From Azolla caroliniana (lineage: Eukaryota; Polypodiophyta): a stretch of DNA of 64,000 nt. How positions within the stretch are numbered: position 1 is the first letter of the stretch; the number at the start of each line of letters is the position of its first letter. The stretch is from NCBI GenBank assembly GCA_043228905.1, contig JBHGNT010000014.1, positions 20,646,001 through 20,710,000 on the forward strand. The letters run 5' to 3'. Position numbers and translations under genes: made by a program. Below the pieces are notes generated by a model that saw only the letters and a program-made list of their open reading frames with translations, was not told the DNA's origin and ran no database searches. Below, one piece after another: positions 20,311-33,200 of the stretch.

Positions 20311-22360
20311 AGTTCCTTGCCTTTCAATGTATTATATCTGAAATTAAGAGGTTTTGTTTTATTTATAAAAGAAATTATACGAGTTATGCATTTTATCTTC
20401 TGCAATTTGTAAGGCCAGTTCATTCATCCATCAATTAATTTCTGATGCTCCAAAAAAGATGGCAATCATCTCAGAAATAAAGTTCTTATAATTTAGCATG
20501 GACATGTTCTCCGCTAATCATCACAGATTGGAACAGCAATAGATCTGCATTGGCAATGTTTAGAAAGGCTTTTTAAGAAAAACTAATTGCCCATCGCACA
20601 ATTCTTAGTGTTGGCACCAAATCAATCACAACCATTGCTTAGTTGATAGTCATCCATCAAAATACTTGAATTAGTATAAACTATTCATTTGATGAAATTG
20701 CCAATTGTCCATGTATAATATATGGTCACTCATGACGAGCTTGAAGACTTTAAATTAAGGTTGGTACTATATGGGTTTCCAAAGGGGTCAATCCTTTAAA
20801 TTAAGGTTGGTATGGACCAAAGAACAAGAGATGAGATTTTATGTTTCAGATATGGGTCAAAGAGATTTTTGGTTACGGTGTCTTGATGACAGAATATTGC
20901 CTTTAATGTTCATCAATTACACCTGGATGTGTTTTGGCTTATCAAAGACGTGGCTTCATGATGTTAACGAACTTTATCCCTATCCACGTAAATGCATTAC
21001 ATTAAGAAAATACTTTGAATTATCTCATATATCTATTTCTCAAAAGCAAAAATTCATAGAGCAACATTTTTTATTGATCATTGACAATAAGACAACAATG
21101 GAAAAATCTGTAAGAATCTTCATAACTTTGATCAGTGAAAATGAAACCTTCTATTAGGTTACTCATGGTTCTCTTTTCAAAGGCATTCCTCTACTCTCCC
21201 ATAAACATAGATTTTGACCAATCTCTCTTCTGTAACCCTTGCAAGCATACAAAGATGAGAATTGGTGTTCTACAGAAGCATTTACTTTTGTGTCATATGG
21301 AACAATTCGAGTTTGCCCAAATGTCAAACTCTAATCTAAAAGGCATAGGATCTTGACTTGTTACAATTTTGACTATATCTCCTCCATTTGGATCATTTTT
21401 TTACCCCGATGGTTAAATAGGTATTTTTTTATGGGTAATTTTTTGTATTTGGGTGCAGGGGGAATGTATGCGTCCAAAATCATTGCTATAACTCTTCAAT
21501 TGCTTCTTTTTCATGCTCTTCACCAACATCCAATCAATGACAGGCAGATTGATTGGGCACACTCGGACAGACTTCGCAAGTGATACATTAGTCGAATTCA
21601 AAGTGAATATGACCGCAAAAACGTTTGGGTTCACATTCATGTCATTTGGAACAGTCCAAGTTTGCCCAAATGTTTTATGCCAAAATTTTTGAGTATATTT
21701 GCTAGATTCTAAATGCAATGAGCACAAGGTAATCATAGAGTACGCCATCTAAATATTGGGGCCAATACAACCTCAGCACACATACAATAGTGATGCTTTA
21801 CAAAGGTAGGCTTGCCTTGCACAGTAAGGATAGAATAAAACTCAACCTTTCTCTAATTTCAATTGCCAAAATGAATGGCAACATTAGCTTCCCCATTGAG
21901 AAACTTAAGGAAAAACAGAACATTTATGGCGTATTTGCTAACATGATTACTATTTCACACACTGACAATTTTGGTATAACTCATGGCACCACCTAATTCT
22001 ACTAATGTTTAGTGAAAACTTTATTACCATCGGAAATACCTTTTGCTATAATAATAAATAGATTTTACAGATCACAAAATCTTCTCTCCTCATCATCGTG
22101 TGCAAATAAAAAATAATTAAAGCATACTTCTGTTAGGATTAGAAGAGATTATAATGGCACCATCCAAATCTCCGCCAATCAAACCTTGCATTATATACAG
22201 CCAATCTTGAATCTCGACCTGTGAATCTCACTTTTGATGACTTATTTCAGCTCTAGCTTTTGGCAGGGGCTGAAATGTAAGGTAATCCCACTCATAAATC
22301 ATGCAAACTGGTATGAAGCAAAGCAATAGCCACTTTGCCCCTCCATAAGGGCCTTTAGCT
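20311..22360. other. Intergenic region between convergent PPD4 and GID4
   Basis: No gene recognised. A 128-codon open frame at 20,771-21,157 (start MGFQRGQSF) matches nothing I know and has no supporting features. A partial duplication at 22,250 and 22,357 (AGCTCTAGCTTTTG core) lies around the GID4 stop codon. Confidence 0.5.
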
Positions 22361-25300
22361 CTAGCTTTTGAAAGGGACTGCAAAGTAACCAAATTTGTTA
22401 ATGTCGCCAAGAACAATATCATCAATAGAAGACTGATATATTTTATGGAGGCCATACGTGCTGTTTGGATCGTAGTAGAATCCATCAACAGAGCCATCAC
22501 TTCGAGAAAAACATACGTAGTAAAATCCAGCAATTGTCAATCCACATTCAGCACCAACATTCACAAAGAACTTCTCCTTCCACCTCTGGAAAAACATTAA
22601 AGGATAATAAATGTGCTCAAGTTTATCTGCATTAAAGCTTTCCCTACAATCTTTATGAACTGTTTCTCTTCCAAAAAGGAGCCACAATATCATCTCTCTC
22701 AGCTGATGGGGGTATTTCTTTTGACTTTGTGATGCATAATATATGTCCATAACCAATAAATGAGCCATAAATCATTGTGTAGGTGTAGGTGTTGGAATCC
22801 ATTGAACTGTTAAGTCATCTCCTGAGATGCTTTGGGAGGTCCCTAGACACCTAAGAGTGAAACCCAGCTTAACTACACATGCCTTTGTGGCCAGCAGCCA
22901 TATTTGTTCATGAATGTGGAGAGCTTTCTGTCCTGTCCAGTTCAAAATAATTGGCTCCACATATCATGATAGTCGACAGTTGTACATGAAATATCAAAAT
23001 TCCCCGAGTACTAATACTAAAGAGGATGAGAATCCACAGTGAGGTCACAGCTAAAGAGGATATTTATCAACCTCCAAAGTTCATTCCCATCTAAAAGCTT
23101 GCTTTGTATTTTCCAAGGAACTGTCAATCTGTGACTTGCCACCGGTAAAAAATCTCTCCAAAATGTCAATTCCTTCACCTGAACTCTCAGCAGTTGTCAG
23201 CCTGTCATAGGTTTTGGAGCCCATTTTCAAGGGTACCATTCATGGTGTGTGTCAGATATGCGGAAACCTAGAGAATGCCAAGGTGTGTAATGAATGAAAA
23301 AACTGCAAAGTGATATAAACATGATATGAAAATATATACGTGTGCTGACTCATTTGTGAAATGTATGTATGCATGTGGAAGGTCGATTGAGCATTGTGTT
23401 CAATCACTAGGATCTGAAAACATCAAAGATACTAAAGGTGTCCCTTGCCCATGAGATAATCAGCCCAATTTGCTCATGCATGGAGAATATCGTTCATTTC
23501 TATTGATGATGACATCCTGCTATCTTCATCCCCTTATAGATAACAGGATGATGACTAAATAGTAAACTCTTATGAACAAGTGCCTAACATAATTCATAAA
23601 TCCCTCTTGTATCCCCTTATATCCGACATTCATGCTCTTCTTCTGCAATATTCATAACAACAGGTTTCTCCATATCATTAATCCTGGCAGTATCTCCTAC
23701 GTAGAATAATAATGGGTCTCATGTGAGTTTGTTGTATCTTTTGATACATATCTATATGGTCTCCACATCTTTGCTCACAACTGTGAGCATCTCCAGCACC
23801 CATATACTACACCCATTGATTCCCATAAGCATCCTATAGCCTTCCTGGGTCATACTGCTTGTGTCTCCTACACACAAGTGTCTACATGTCCCTATGATCA
23901 ACCTTTACCTCATCACATCCTCATCTCCACATTCTCAATGTTTATGCATCATAGCATCTAGCCTTCTCGGCTTGTGTCACATGTATCTCATAGGCACTCA
24001 ACCATTTACACATCAATGTGCACACAATTTATAGCTTACAAGGAATCCATTTATTTATTTTCTCCCTCAAAGGATATCATCATCAGATGAACTTTTAAGT
24101 TTACCATGAAGAAATAAGGGTAATTTGCCAAATCCAGGGAGCGTCCCCCATCTTTTTGCACATCTACCTGTACACATATCACACTTTTCTCAGTTTGTAA
24201 TACATCACTTAAAATATATAAAATGGGAATTGAAATAATTCAACTTAGAAGTTAAGAAAATAAATTTATTTATCAAGTTGGAATCAATGATAACACCCCT
24301 TTCAAATACTGAACATGAACTCCCAGCCTTATACTAAACTCTATGATCTTTGCTTTTTAGCAATATATTAGCATAACATGGACATTTGCATAGGCAAAAC
24401 ACAAATCTTTGGAAGTATATAGTTCTTATTCTTCAGTATTTCTCACATCTGCCTTGAGCATTGTACATCTTTAATATAATATTCAATTTCTCATATGTTG
24501 TATATTTACGGAGGTTGTACAGCTTCCTAGGGGCTCAAATCTTAAAAACCAAAATTTGCAATGCCTACATGATGGAACTAGGTATCATTGGCATATAGCC
24601 AGCTCCTTGCCCATTCAAATATTAGGTCAGCCAATTAAAGAAGAAACCGTGGTTATTGATTGTTCTACTGAAATTTCTAAGAAAATAAGGTTTTTCAATA
24701 CAATTGTTTCACAATTTATGCCTTCTAATGTATGATGCATGTATGAATGGCAAAATTGCACATTTATCATTAGAATGAACACATTCTTTCTTTTAAACAT
24801 ACTTATTATTTATTGTAACAAGTTCATGAGAATACTCATTTATCGTTAGAATGAACACATTCTTTCATTTAGAAATACTTGTATTTATAGTAAGTTTCGC
24901 AGCAATTGCCCCATTAGCAGGATAGAGAACTGAAAATGAACTTACTGACCCGAAGAGGTTCGAATGCAGGAAATTTTGACCAATGCTGCACATCAGTTTC
25001 TTGACTACAAGAAGTATCGTGTTTTAGAGTTTCTTCTCTCTAATGTGTCACTATTGGAAATACAAGAAAGTAATTTTAACTTACTTTGCTTCCCATTGTC
25101 CAGTATAAAATGTAAAGTTCCTATTGTCAACTATTTCCCCCTCCCAAAAAGTAACCACCTGCAAAGATAAGATATTCCATAACTGATCCTAGCAAACCAA
25201 TAAACAAACAACACTCACATTAGGAAAGCAATACATACAGGAATTTCTGCAGAAGGGACATTCAAAGCTTCCATACTACCACAAAGATATCCTCGCTGGA

Positions 25301-27180
25301 TATCACAACCTTGAAGGCGCACCTTAACTTTCCAAGCTTCATCCTTTCGAGAATTTCCTGAATTTGAGACATTTTGTGTTCCTGTGAAGGCCTGTAGATT
25401 GAAGTTGTTAGATCTACAAAGGATTGAATATTAAGAAAAACATTATGATGAGTTTTAACATAGTGATATACTAAGAATGACTAGATCAAGAGGGGAGAAT
25501 GCGATTAGATGGAATAAAAACTTGTGATAACTTGCATTGTGGCTAGGCTTTCGGCTATTAGATGATGTCTTCATAGAACAATTATCATTGGACCTGTATT
25601 ACAGAAATGAAATGGAAGCATGATAATAGCCACAATTATTGTGATGCATGATATTTCACTGAACTGTTCACAATTTGATGGTGAATCCTAAATTTGTTTT
25701 AAGTTGGAACAGCCAGAGGGCATATTGGTAGGTAGTGTGGGGGAGATTTTTCTTTATTAGTTGGTCCATTTTCGTTTCATTGATGAGATCATAAGAAATT
25801 AAGACAAAATACAATTAATTTCATAGAAAATCAGCTCAGATTTTGACAATTTTATAAATATTTCCAACCTAGTTAAAAATAGAATTGCCATTCATCCCAA
25901 CCACTGCAGAATGAATCTAACGCTTTTGATAAAAAGAAGACTAACTCAACTAAAAACGTCAATGAGTGCTGCTTTAACTTTCTGGGAAAATGGATGCCTC
26001 TTCTTTCCTCTCATGTCTTTCAATGTCGATCTATGATAGCAAATCATCAGAAAAGAACCAAAAAATCTTTTGAAAACATTCTATTAAAAGAACCAAAAGA
26101 TTTGAATGGGGATTCTTCCAATTTCCTTTCAGGTAATTTTCCATCATTAAAATGGTGAAAGAGAAACCACTTCAATTTCTATTGCATGTTTGAAAAATGA
26201 TCAATGAGATAATTCTTTAGCTTCTACAAAAGGGGAGCTATCTTTCCCCCCCTTCCATCCTAACTCTGAAGTTCTCTATAACGCCATCAAATTCTATAAA
26301 AATGGAAAATTTTCTTCTTTTTCCCATTCTTTATCATGGGACTATCCACAACGCTTTCAAATTCTATAAAACGAAAATTTCTTCTTTCCCACACTTGCAC
26401 CTTTAGATGCGTTCTTTGATATCTTATCATCTGACAAAAAAAGTGTCATGCATGCAGATTTCTTAATCTGTTGCTTTGTGATCTAGCTGATGTCCATCAT
26501 AAATAGAAGAAAAAGAACATTAGAGAGCTCAACTTTCTAAATTTCAGAGTGGTAAATGGCTTGAAGTTGTAACCTTAGTAAAATTACGGTTGCCATTAAT
26601 ATTTCCCATCTGCTGCAAAGTGAGTAAATACAGATACAACAATGACTTGAAGTACTAGACCTTAGTTCGCAAAAATTAAGGTTGCCTACCATTGGATAGC
26701 CTTAGTAAACATAACGGTGTTCAACTTTTGCATCGTTTTTGCTTTTTTGCACCTTGTTATGAGGTATTGAGGGTCTCTATTAAGCTTAACAGACAAACAA
26801 TTGAGATACAGGTGGATTTCTGCCTTTCTTTCTCTCCAAAGATTCCCTCTAAATATTTATCAAATGAGACCACATAATACAGTGATAAGCACGTGTAACT
26901 CTCCCTCCCTCTGTCCCTCTCACATACACATGAATGCACATCTAACCAATCTTCTTATTAAACAAAACAGGAATCTTATCTAACTTAGGGAAATTCCTTC
27001 CTTTTACAATTTTCTACAGAATTTTTGGTCGTGATTGTAGCTAGAAAACTTTAGCTTCCATAGATCTGTCTACTACTGCTAAAGCATAATAGCTTGTCGA
27101 AGAGGAAATGCAAAGAAGAAGAAGAAAACCTGTCCGACTGTGAGGAAGGTGCAGGGAGGAGGAAGCGCCTGGCCGGGCAT
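22361..27180 (-). CDS. GID4: GID4/Vid24-type substrate receptor of the GID/CTLH E3 ligase
   Basis: Exons in transcript order: 27,180-27,130, 25,391-25,239, 25,158-25,085, 25,004-24,946 and about 22,659-22,361, giving 211 aa. It starts MPGQALPPPCTFLTVGQ. Recognised blocks are AFTGTQNVS, KVRLQGCDIQRGYLCGSMEA, VVTFWEGEIVDNRNFTFYTG, QHWSKFPAFEPL, and the family signature around FVNVGAECGLTIAGFYYVCF with GFYYDPN. This is the beta-barrel fold by which GID4 binds N-terminal Pro or related degrons and passes targets to the multisubunit GID/CTLH ubiquitin ligase. Phases of exons 1-4 agree exactly. The last acceptor is uncertain; CAG at 22,662-22,660 keeps frame. The C-terminus after DPN is unlike the usual plant ending. 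An in-frame TAA two codons upstream supports this start. Confidence 0.88.
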
Positions 27181-27400
27181 CTTCTTTTAAGACTTCGTCG
27201 TCAACGTCTGCGGTAATGTCATCTGAAGAAGAAGAAGAAGAAGAAGAATGCACATACACATGTATACATAAATACTATATATGTATACATATATCATATG
27301 TATGTATGTATGCATGTACGTATGTATGTATGTATATATAATATATGTGTATATGTATATATACATATACGTATACATAAAAAGACATGTAGGTCCTAAC
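27181..27400 (-). promoter_or_regulatory. GID4 5' leader, short uORF and AT-rich promoter region
   Basis: On the minus strand a (TTC)n run (27,224-27,246) precedes an 11-codon upstream open frame (27,222-27,187, starting MTLPQT) that ends six bases before the GID4 ATG. Further upstream is a TATG/TATATA-rich tract (27,260-27,380) that may include the TATA element. The start site cannot be fixed by eye. Confidence 0.45.
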
Positions 27401-28046
27401 TAGCCTCTCCCACCCCTCGCTTGGTTTTCATTCCCCATCATAAGAAGTGAACACCTTGCTTGTATCGTAGAAGAAATTGCCGCAAACATGAATGTTCGAA
27501 TGGGAAGCTCCCTTCCAACTGAAAAACTTGATAAGGAGTAACTTCGCTTCTTGGAAGTAAAAAATGTCATCATTCCTTATTAGGGTTAAATAAACAAAAA
27601 TTTGGAGAATAGTTAGAAGCAATTAGGGTTTAGTATAAAGTTTTGGTAGTTCTACAATAATATCATAACAACAATTTTACACATTTTATGAAAGTGTTGA
27701 AAGTCCCATATATATTAAAAAATGATCATTGGTGATCTAATAATATTCAAAGTTTTTGTTGCGTTCCTTGATGTGATGTTCTGGTGTGCAACACTTATCT
27801 CTTTTTGTATTGAATTAGTGCCTATCGTTGCAACAATAATTCTACTAGCCAATGCATTCATAATGCAAAGGTGCTTTGTATGCATGATCATCATGATCAT
27901 AACCACAATAGCTACTATGAACTTCCCAAATTGTAGCCACAAGTTGGGTTGGCCATCTCACAATAAAATTCCACCTTTGTTAAACTTAGAATTTGTTTTT
28001 TTTCTAATGTATGGGTGTTAAGTGACAATTGGACATCTCTCATCGA

Positions 28047-28050
<4 letters not shown>
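27401..28050. other. Intergenic stretch without recognised gene
   Basis: Hydrophobic open frames on both strands (for example 27,722-28,021) overlap each other in low-complexity AT-rich sequence and match no family I know. Confidence 0.5.

Positions 28051-28097
<47 letters not shown>
28051..28097. repeat. (GA)n microsatellite
   Basis: About 23 dinucleotide units with one interruption near the right end. It sits at the visible left edge of LINE-B copy 1. Confidence 0.95.
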
Positions 28098-28100
<3 letters not shown>

Positions 28101-28783
28101 ACGAGAGAGACTTGATCCCAAAGAAATTTGATCATTTACCTCTATAAACCAAAGAGCAACCATGGGTTGATTGGCATTTATGGGGTCAAACATTGTTTTT
28201 ACAAGCTACTACTAATCCCTGTATCATTGTTTCATTGAGTCTCTTCAATGATTATCATCCAAGGTTGAACAAGAATGGAAGGTACATAAGCCGGATTATG
28301 GATAATAGTAGATCTTGAAACATAGTTGACATTCAAAATTACCAATTGTATAATGAATGTCTTTTCATCTAGAGAGTATTGGTTAGGGGTTTTCTTGTGG
28401 GATTAACTCTAAAGCGATGTGGACTAGCAATAGGCAACTTCTTCTTTTGCATTGCTCAAATGGAAGATAGTACACATCATCTCATACAATGTCTCATGGC
28501 TTGTCAAATTTGGAGTTAAATTTCTCAAATTTAGCAAGTTTTGTCACATTTTTATTTGATAGCAAGACAATGGGTGATTGAACAATTTACATGGGTTGAC
28601 CCAAATTAGAGATGGAGATTGTTTTCCTACTTGTGAGATATTAGGAATTCCGTCATAAATGGAGTATGTGGAATGCTTGGTATTTGATGTTAGGAATGGA
28701 GTCTAAGCATATCTACGAAAGTTGAAGGGAGTACTAATATGACAATTTTATTTTTGGAGCCCGTAAAAATTCCTTTCTCAATG
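28098..28783 (+). mobile_element. LINE-B copy 1, 5' part (older, interrupted by LINE-A)
   Basis: Homologous to the reverse complement of about 36,150-36,750. Its best-conserved part (28,390-28,520) encodes a zinc-binding C-terminal region typical of plant LINE reverse transcriptases, with TCTAAAGCGATGTGGACTAG matching the other copy except for a few bases. It contains stops. The right part of this copy resumes at 34,789 after the LINE-A insertion. Confidence 0.7.
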
Positions 28784-28841
28784 AATATTAGAACATTGAA
28801 ATAGAAAAAAGTAGTGTTGAGCTAGGGTTGTGACAGAGACG

Positions 28842-30283
28842 ATGCCTGAGACGATAGAGGCGACAACATCAAGAAGGGATTCCAGTGAACTCCCCTTCGT
28901 AATTCAGCCAATCGCAGATCTGGTCGTCGATGTAGCCGTGTCGACAGAGGTGCAACAGGAGGTATAGGCTGAAATAACTCGTCTGCGTCAAGTGTTGGTG
29001 GTGGTGCATGTCATCGGTGGCCGTCCTAGTCGTGGGGAGTTGCGTCACTTGCTGCAGGCGCGATTTCAAGAAGAGCTATCTAGGGTTGTGGATATTCAAT
29101 TTTTAGGGAAAGGATGCTATCATGTCGAGTTTCTAGTTGCGAAGATTGTGATGAAGCTACTTCGAATAGGATCTACAAGGATTAATGGAATTCAGATGCA
29201 TTTCTTGCAATGGGAGCCTGGGTTTAACCTAAATGCAGTTAGTGAACATCTATCTAATTACTTTGTTTTTTCTGTCATGTTTCCGGGTTTACCAAAAGAA
29301 TGGAGACCAGTGATGCCACATATGGCCTCATCGATTGGTCAATTAATTGATGAAGAATCTGATGTAATGCGATATATGGTTGGGAATCTCAACCTTCCAT
29401 ATATAAGATTAGTTGGACATAAAGGCATGACATTACCCACATATGTTAGGTTGCCCGTTATGTTTCAGGCCCAACCGAGGGTCCAAAGAGTTAAATATTC
29501 TAGACTTCCTAATCAATGTTTTAATTGTAATTGTATTGGCCATGTGGTTAAAGATTATCATGTTAGAGATGATAATATTAGATAAAAGCATTATGTTAGT
29601 AACACAAATGGTGAAGGTTGGACGGAAGGCAGGAGGAAGTATGGTAGGAAATCCTTGAAGAGGACATATTATGATGTTGGGGTAACTTCTAAAAAGACAC
29701 CAAATGCAAGTCATGATAGTCCACAAGTTAATCAATCAGATTTACAAATAATCCCTTTTAATAATAATGATGTACAAAGTGGTAGAGAGGAGGATTATGA
29801 TATTGTAAGTTCTATGAAGGAGAAGCCCTTGAAGGGAGGGAATGATCATGAACAGATGATAACTTTCGAACCCTCCTCATTACAAGGTGAGGCTAATATG
29901 GAGTTAGCGATGACCCAGGTAGAAAAGACTGAAGGGATCACATCTGTGATATCATTGGAGGAGGGTTTTATGAACGGTTCGCACTACTCTGGAAGGTTAA
30001 CTAGGGCTAAAACAAAGGCCTTAACAAACCATGGTAAGATGCACAAGGATTCATGCTTGAAAAATCGGTTGTGCAATCATATACTATGGTTATAAATGGA
30101 GGTGTGATGGTGGATGGAAAGAGCACACTCTCTTCCTCACTAAAGAAGGATTCCTACGCAGAAGTTGTGGCTAGGAAACCTTGGAAAGGATTTAAGATTG
30201 CTAGACAAATTACTAAGCCTAAGAGAGCAACAGTGGAGGAGAAGAGGATGAAAGGTAAACAACTTTTGTTAGCCTATGAATAA
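28842..30283 (+). pseudogene. LINE-A ORF1 (gag-like RNA-binding protein)
   Basis: It starts at 28,842 (MPETIEATTSRR). A TAG at 28,965-28,967 stands where Gln is likely. The frame then runs to 29,585, ending after CFNCNCIGHVVKDYH. This is a CCHC zinc knuckle whose last Cys is replaced, apparently by Tyr. After a frame change it continues through 29,655-30,095 and 30,053-30,283. The protein would coat LINE RNA. Its last codons overlap the ORF2 start by eight bases (ATGAATAA). Confidence 0.8.
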
Positions 30284-33200
30284 TTTTCGCATTGTATCAT
30301 GGAATGTTCAAGGATTGGGTGGTGCACAAGCACAAAAATTTAAGGCTAGACTAAGACAAAATTTACATAAAAGCTTCATGAGGTCTGTAGATATAGTTTT
30401 TCTACAAGAACATCATTTGAGTTCCACAAGGATTGATTCTTATGGGTCCTTGTTTACTGGTTCATGGGCCCATTTTTGGAGTCCCACAATTGGCGAATCG
30501 CACAATAAAGCTGGTGTTTGTATAGCATTAGCCCAGAAATGGTATTCTCATGTGATTGACTATAAGATTTTAGTGGAAGGAAGAGTGCAATTTATTATTT
30601 TAGAAATCCAAAATCTACAATTGGGTTTTATGAATGTATATGCTCACAATGCAGCAACAGATAGGAGGAGGTTGTGGTCTTATATGTGTGATACTTTACC
30701 CCAGGTGGATCATTGGTGTATGGCCGGAGATTTTAATATGATTGAGGATAAGTTAGATAGAAGTGGGGGTAGCCAAGCTGTTTTATATGGTTCAGAATTA
30801 AGCTTTTGGGAGAGGTTGTGCTTTAAGTATGGTTTTCAAGATACTTGGTGCTCTCCCTCTTTTAGCAAACATGTTGAATCTTTGCAATTCTCTAGATCAG
30901 ATAGACGGTTATTAGGTGCTAATATATCTTCATTAGACAAATTCTATGCTGATGACTTCTTTATAGCATTGGAGGATCATTACAAATATTAGCTGGGACA
31001 ACTTTCTCAGATCACTCACCTCTTATTGTTACTTTGAAAAAAGTGGAAAAAAGGAAGTCCTTTAGGACACCTATACCCTCTTCCTTGTATGTGGATGTTA
31101 CCCTTAGAGGAGAAGTTTTAGCCATTTGGAAGGATACAGATGTATCGCAATTGATGGTGTGTGATAGAGTTGCAAATGCAATTGTTAAAGTTAGTAATTG
31201 GTTTGGTACAAAAGCAAAGGAGGAAAGGTGTTAACTCAAAACTAAGATCTTGAGTATGAAACGAGTGGTTACTTCTTTGCAACACTTTCAGCAACGGATG
31301 CCATGGGCTACGTGGGTGATGTTATAATTAAATAATGCAAAGGATAAGCTCGGTAAATTACAAGATAATTGGGTTCAATACACTTATAATGCATTTGCTG
31401 CAAAGTGGGCACAAGTGGGGGATAAAGTGTCCGCTAATTTTTTCAAATTTGTAACTCCAAAAAAAACTTGTAATGGGATGAAACAACTACAGAGGGATGA
31501 TGGATCCATTACTGAGGATGCCGGAGAAATGAGGGATATTGCTACAAAATTTTATAGTAGTCTATTGACTGCTGAATGTTTTACACTGGATCAATTGGAG
31601 AGACAGAGAGTTGTGTGGCAGTCCATGCATGCATGGGTTTCACTCAATATGATAAATGTTTTGGTTAAACCGATTTCGGTTTTTGAAGTAAAGGTTGCTT
31701 TGGATGCAATTGGCTCCCATGTATGCCCTGGTACCGATGGACTCTCAGCTGATTTTTTCCGGAATTATTGGGAGTTTATTGGGACTGATATTACTGTTGC
31801 ATTTCAGGAGGTATTTGACACTGGATTTATGCCTAGTAAGTGGACCGAAGGCATGATTTATCTTATTCCTAAGCTGGAAGGGGTAGTGGCTGATATTAGG
31901 AAGTGGCAACCAATAACTATATTGAATACTATTTACAAAATATATGCTAAGTTATTGGCTATAAGATTGCAACCTTTTTTATCGGACATCATTCATAACA
32001 CCCAAACAGGATTTTTACAAGATAGGAGTATATTGGATAACATTTTTTTATTTTGGGAAGCAGTTGCAATTTCACAAGAAAGGAAAGACGATTTAGCCAT
32101 CTTATTGTTGGATTTCGAAAAGGCCTATGACATAGTAGATTGGTCTTTTTTGAGGGGTACCATGGAAAAGTTGGGTTTTCCTAATCAATGGTTAACGGTT
32201 GTCTCCGCTCTTTATAACTCAGCTACTAGTAGGGTATTAGTAGATGGAGAGTTAGGCCAAGCATTCGTAATTTCGAGGTCAGTGAGATAGGGATGTCCGC
32301 TGGCTCCTTTTTTATATTTGATGATTGGAGAAGCGTTTAGTAATTTTCTTACAAGTAATACTATGAATATAAAAGGGCTACAATGGCCATGGTTAGAGGA
32401 GCAAGTTGTGGATTGTCAATTTGTTGATGATACAACCTTGTATTTGCAAGGTTCTAGCAACAATCTTTCTAGAGTACAACATGCTATCGATACATTTTGT
32501 TATGCTTCGGGAACTATTATTAATTAGAATAAATCGGTGGGGTTCTGGGTAGGTAACACAGTAAACCCTTTGTGGTGCCCACAAGAAGGGTTTCAATGGA
32601 TTCCACATGGGAAACCTATAAGATGCTTGGGGTACCAGGTAGGTATTAATATTTCGCCGGAAGATCATGTAGCTCCTTTGTTGCTTACTATAAGGAAGAA
32701 ATTGTTATATTGGAATACTGCTAAATTGTCATTGGCAGGAAGGGTTGTCAATGCCAATCAAGTATTGTTGGCCTCCATGTGGTACATTTTATCGTCTTGG
32801 TTGTGCTCACGTTCTGCTTTATCGCAAGTACAAAGGCTTATTAGGAATTTTCTTTGGGGATCTAAAGATTGTTCTTATGTGAGAGCCAAGGTATCTTGGA
32901 AAGTTATTACAACTCCAAAGGATGAAGGTGGTCTTGGTTTGATTGACCCTCTTTTACAATGTAAGGCTTTAGTGGGGAAATTTATTATAAGAGGTTTGTT
33001 GCCTGGTGGGGAGCCTTGGATAAAAATCTTAAGGCAGAGAATGGTTAAAGTTGTGCCTTCTACCGGTGGCAATTGGAAAGATAGTATTAGATAGTGGTTT
33101 TTACGAGATTTTAACCAGTCCATTGATATTTTTCACCAAGATAAGTTTTTGCGAGGTATCATGAAGGCATGGTGGGACTTGAAACAATACTTAGTCCAAT

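Noticed and set aside
20771-21157. 128-codon open frame as a gene
   Set aside because: No recognisable domain, no splice partners, and AT-rich composition like its surroundings.
22644-22644. TGTAG acceptor at 22,644 for the last GID4 exon
   Set aside because: It puts the conserved exon out of phase with exon 4; CAG at 22,660 keeps the frame.
27722-28021. Hydrophobic 99-codon frame as a membrane protein
   Set aside because: Overlaps an opposite-strand frame of similar length in low-complexity sequence; no family similarity.
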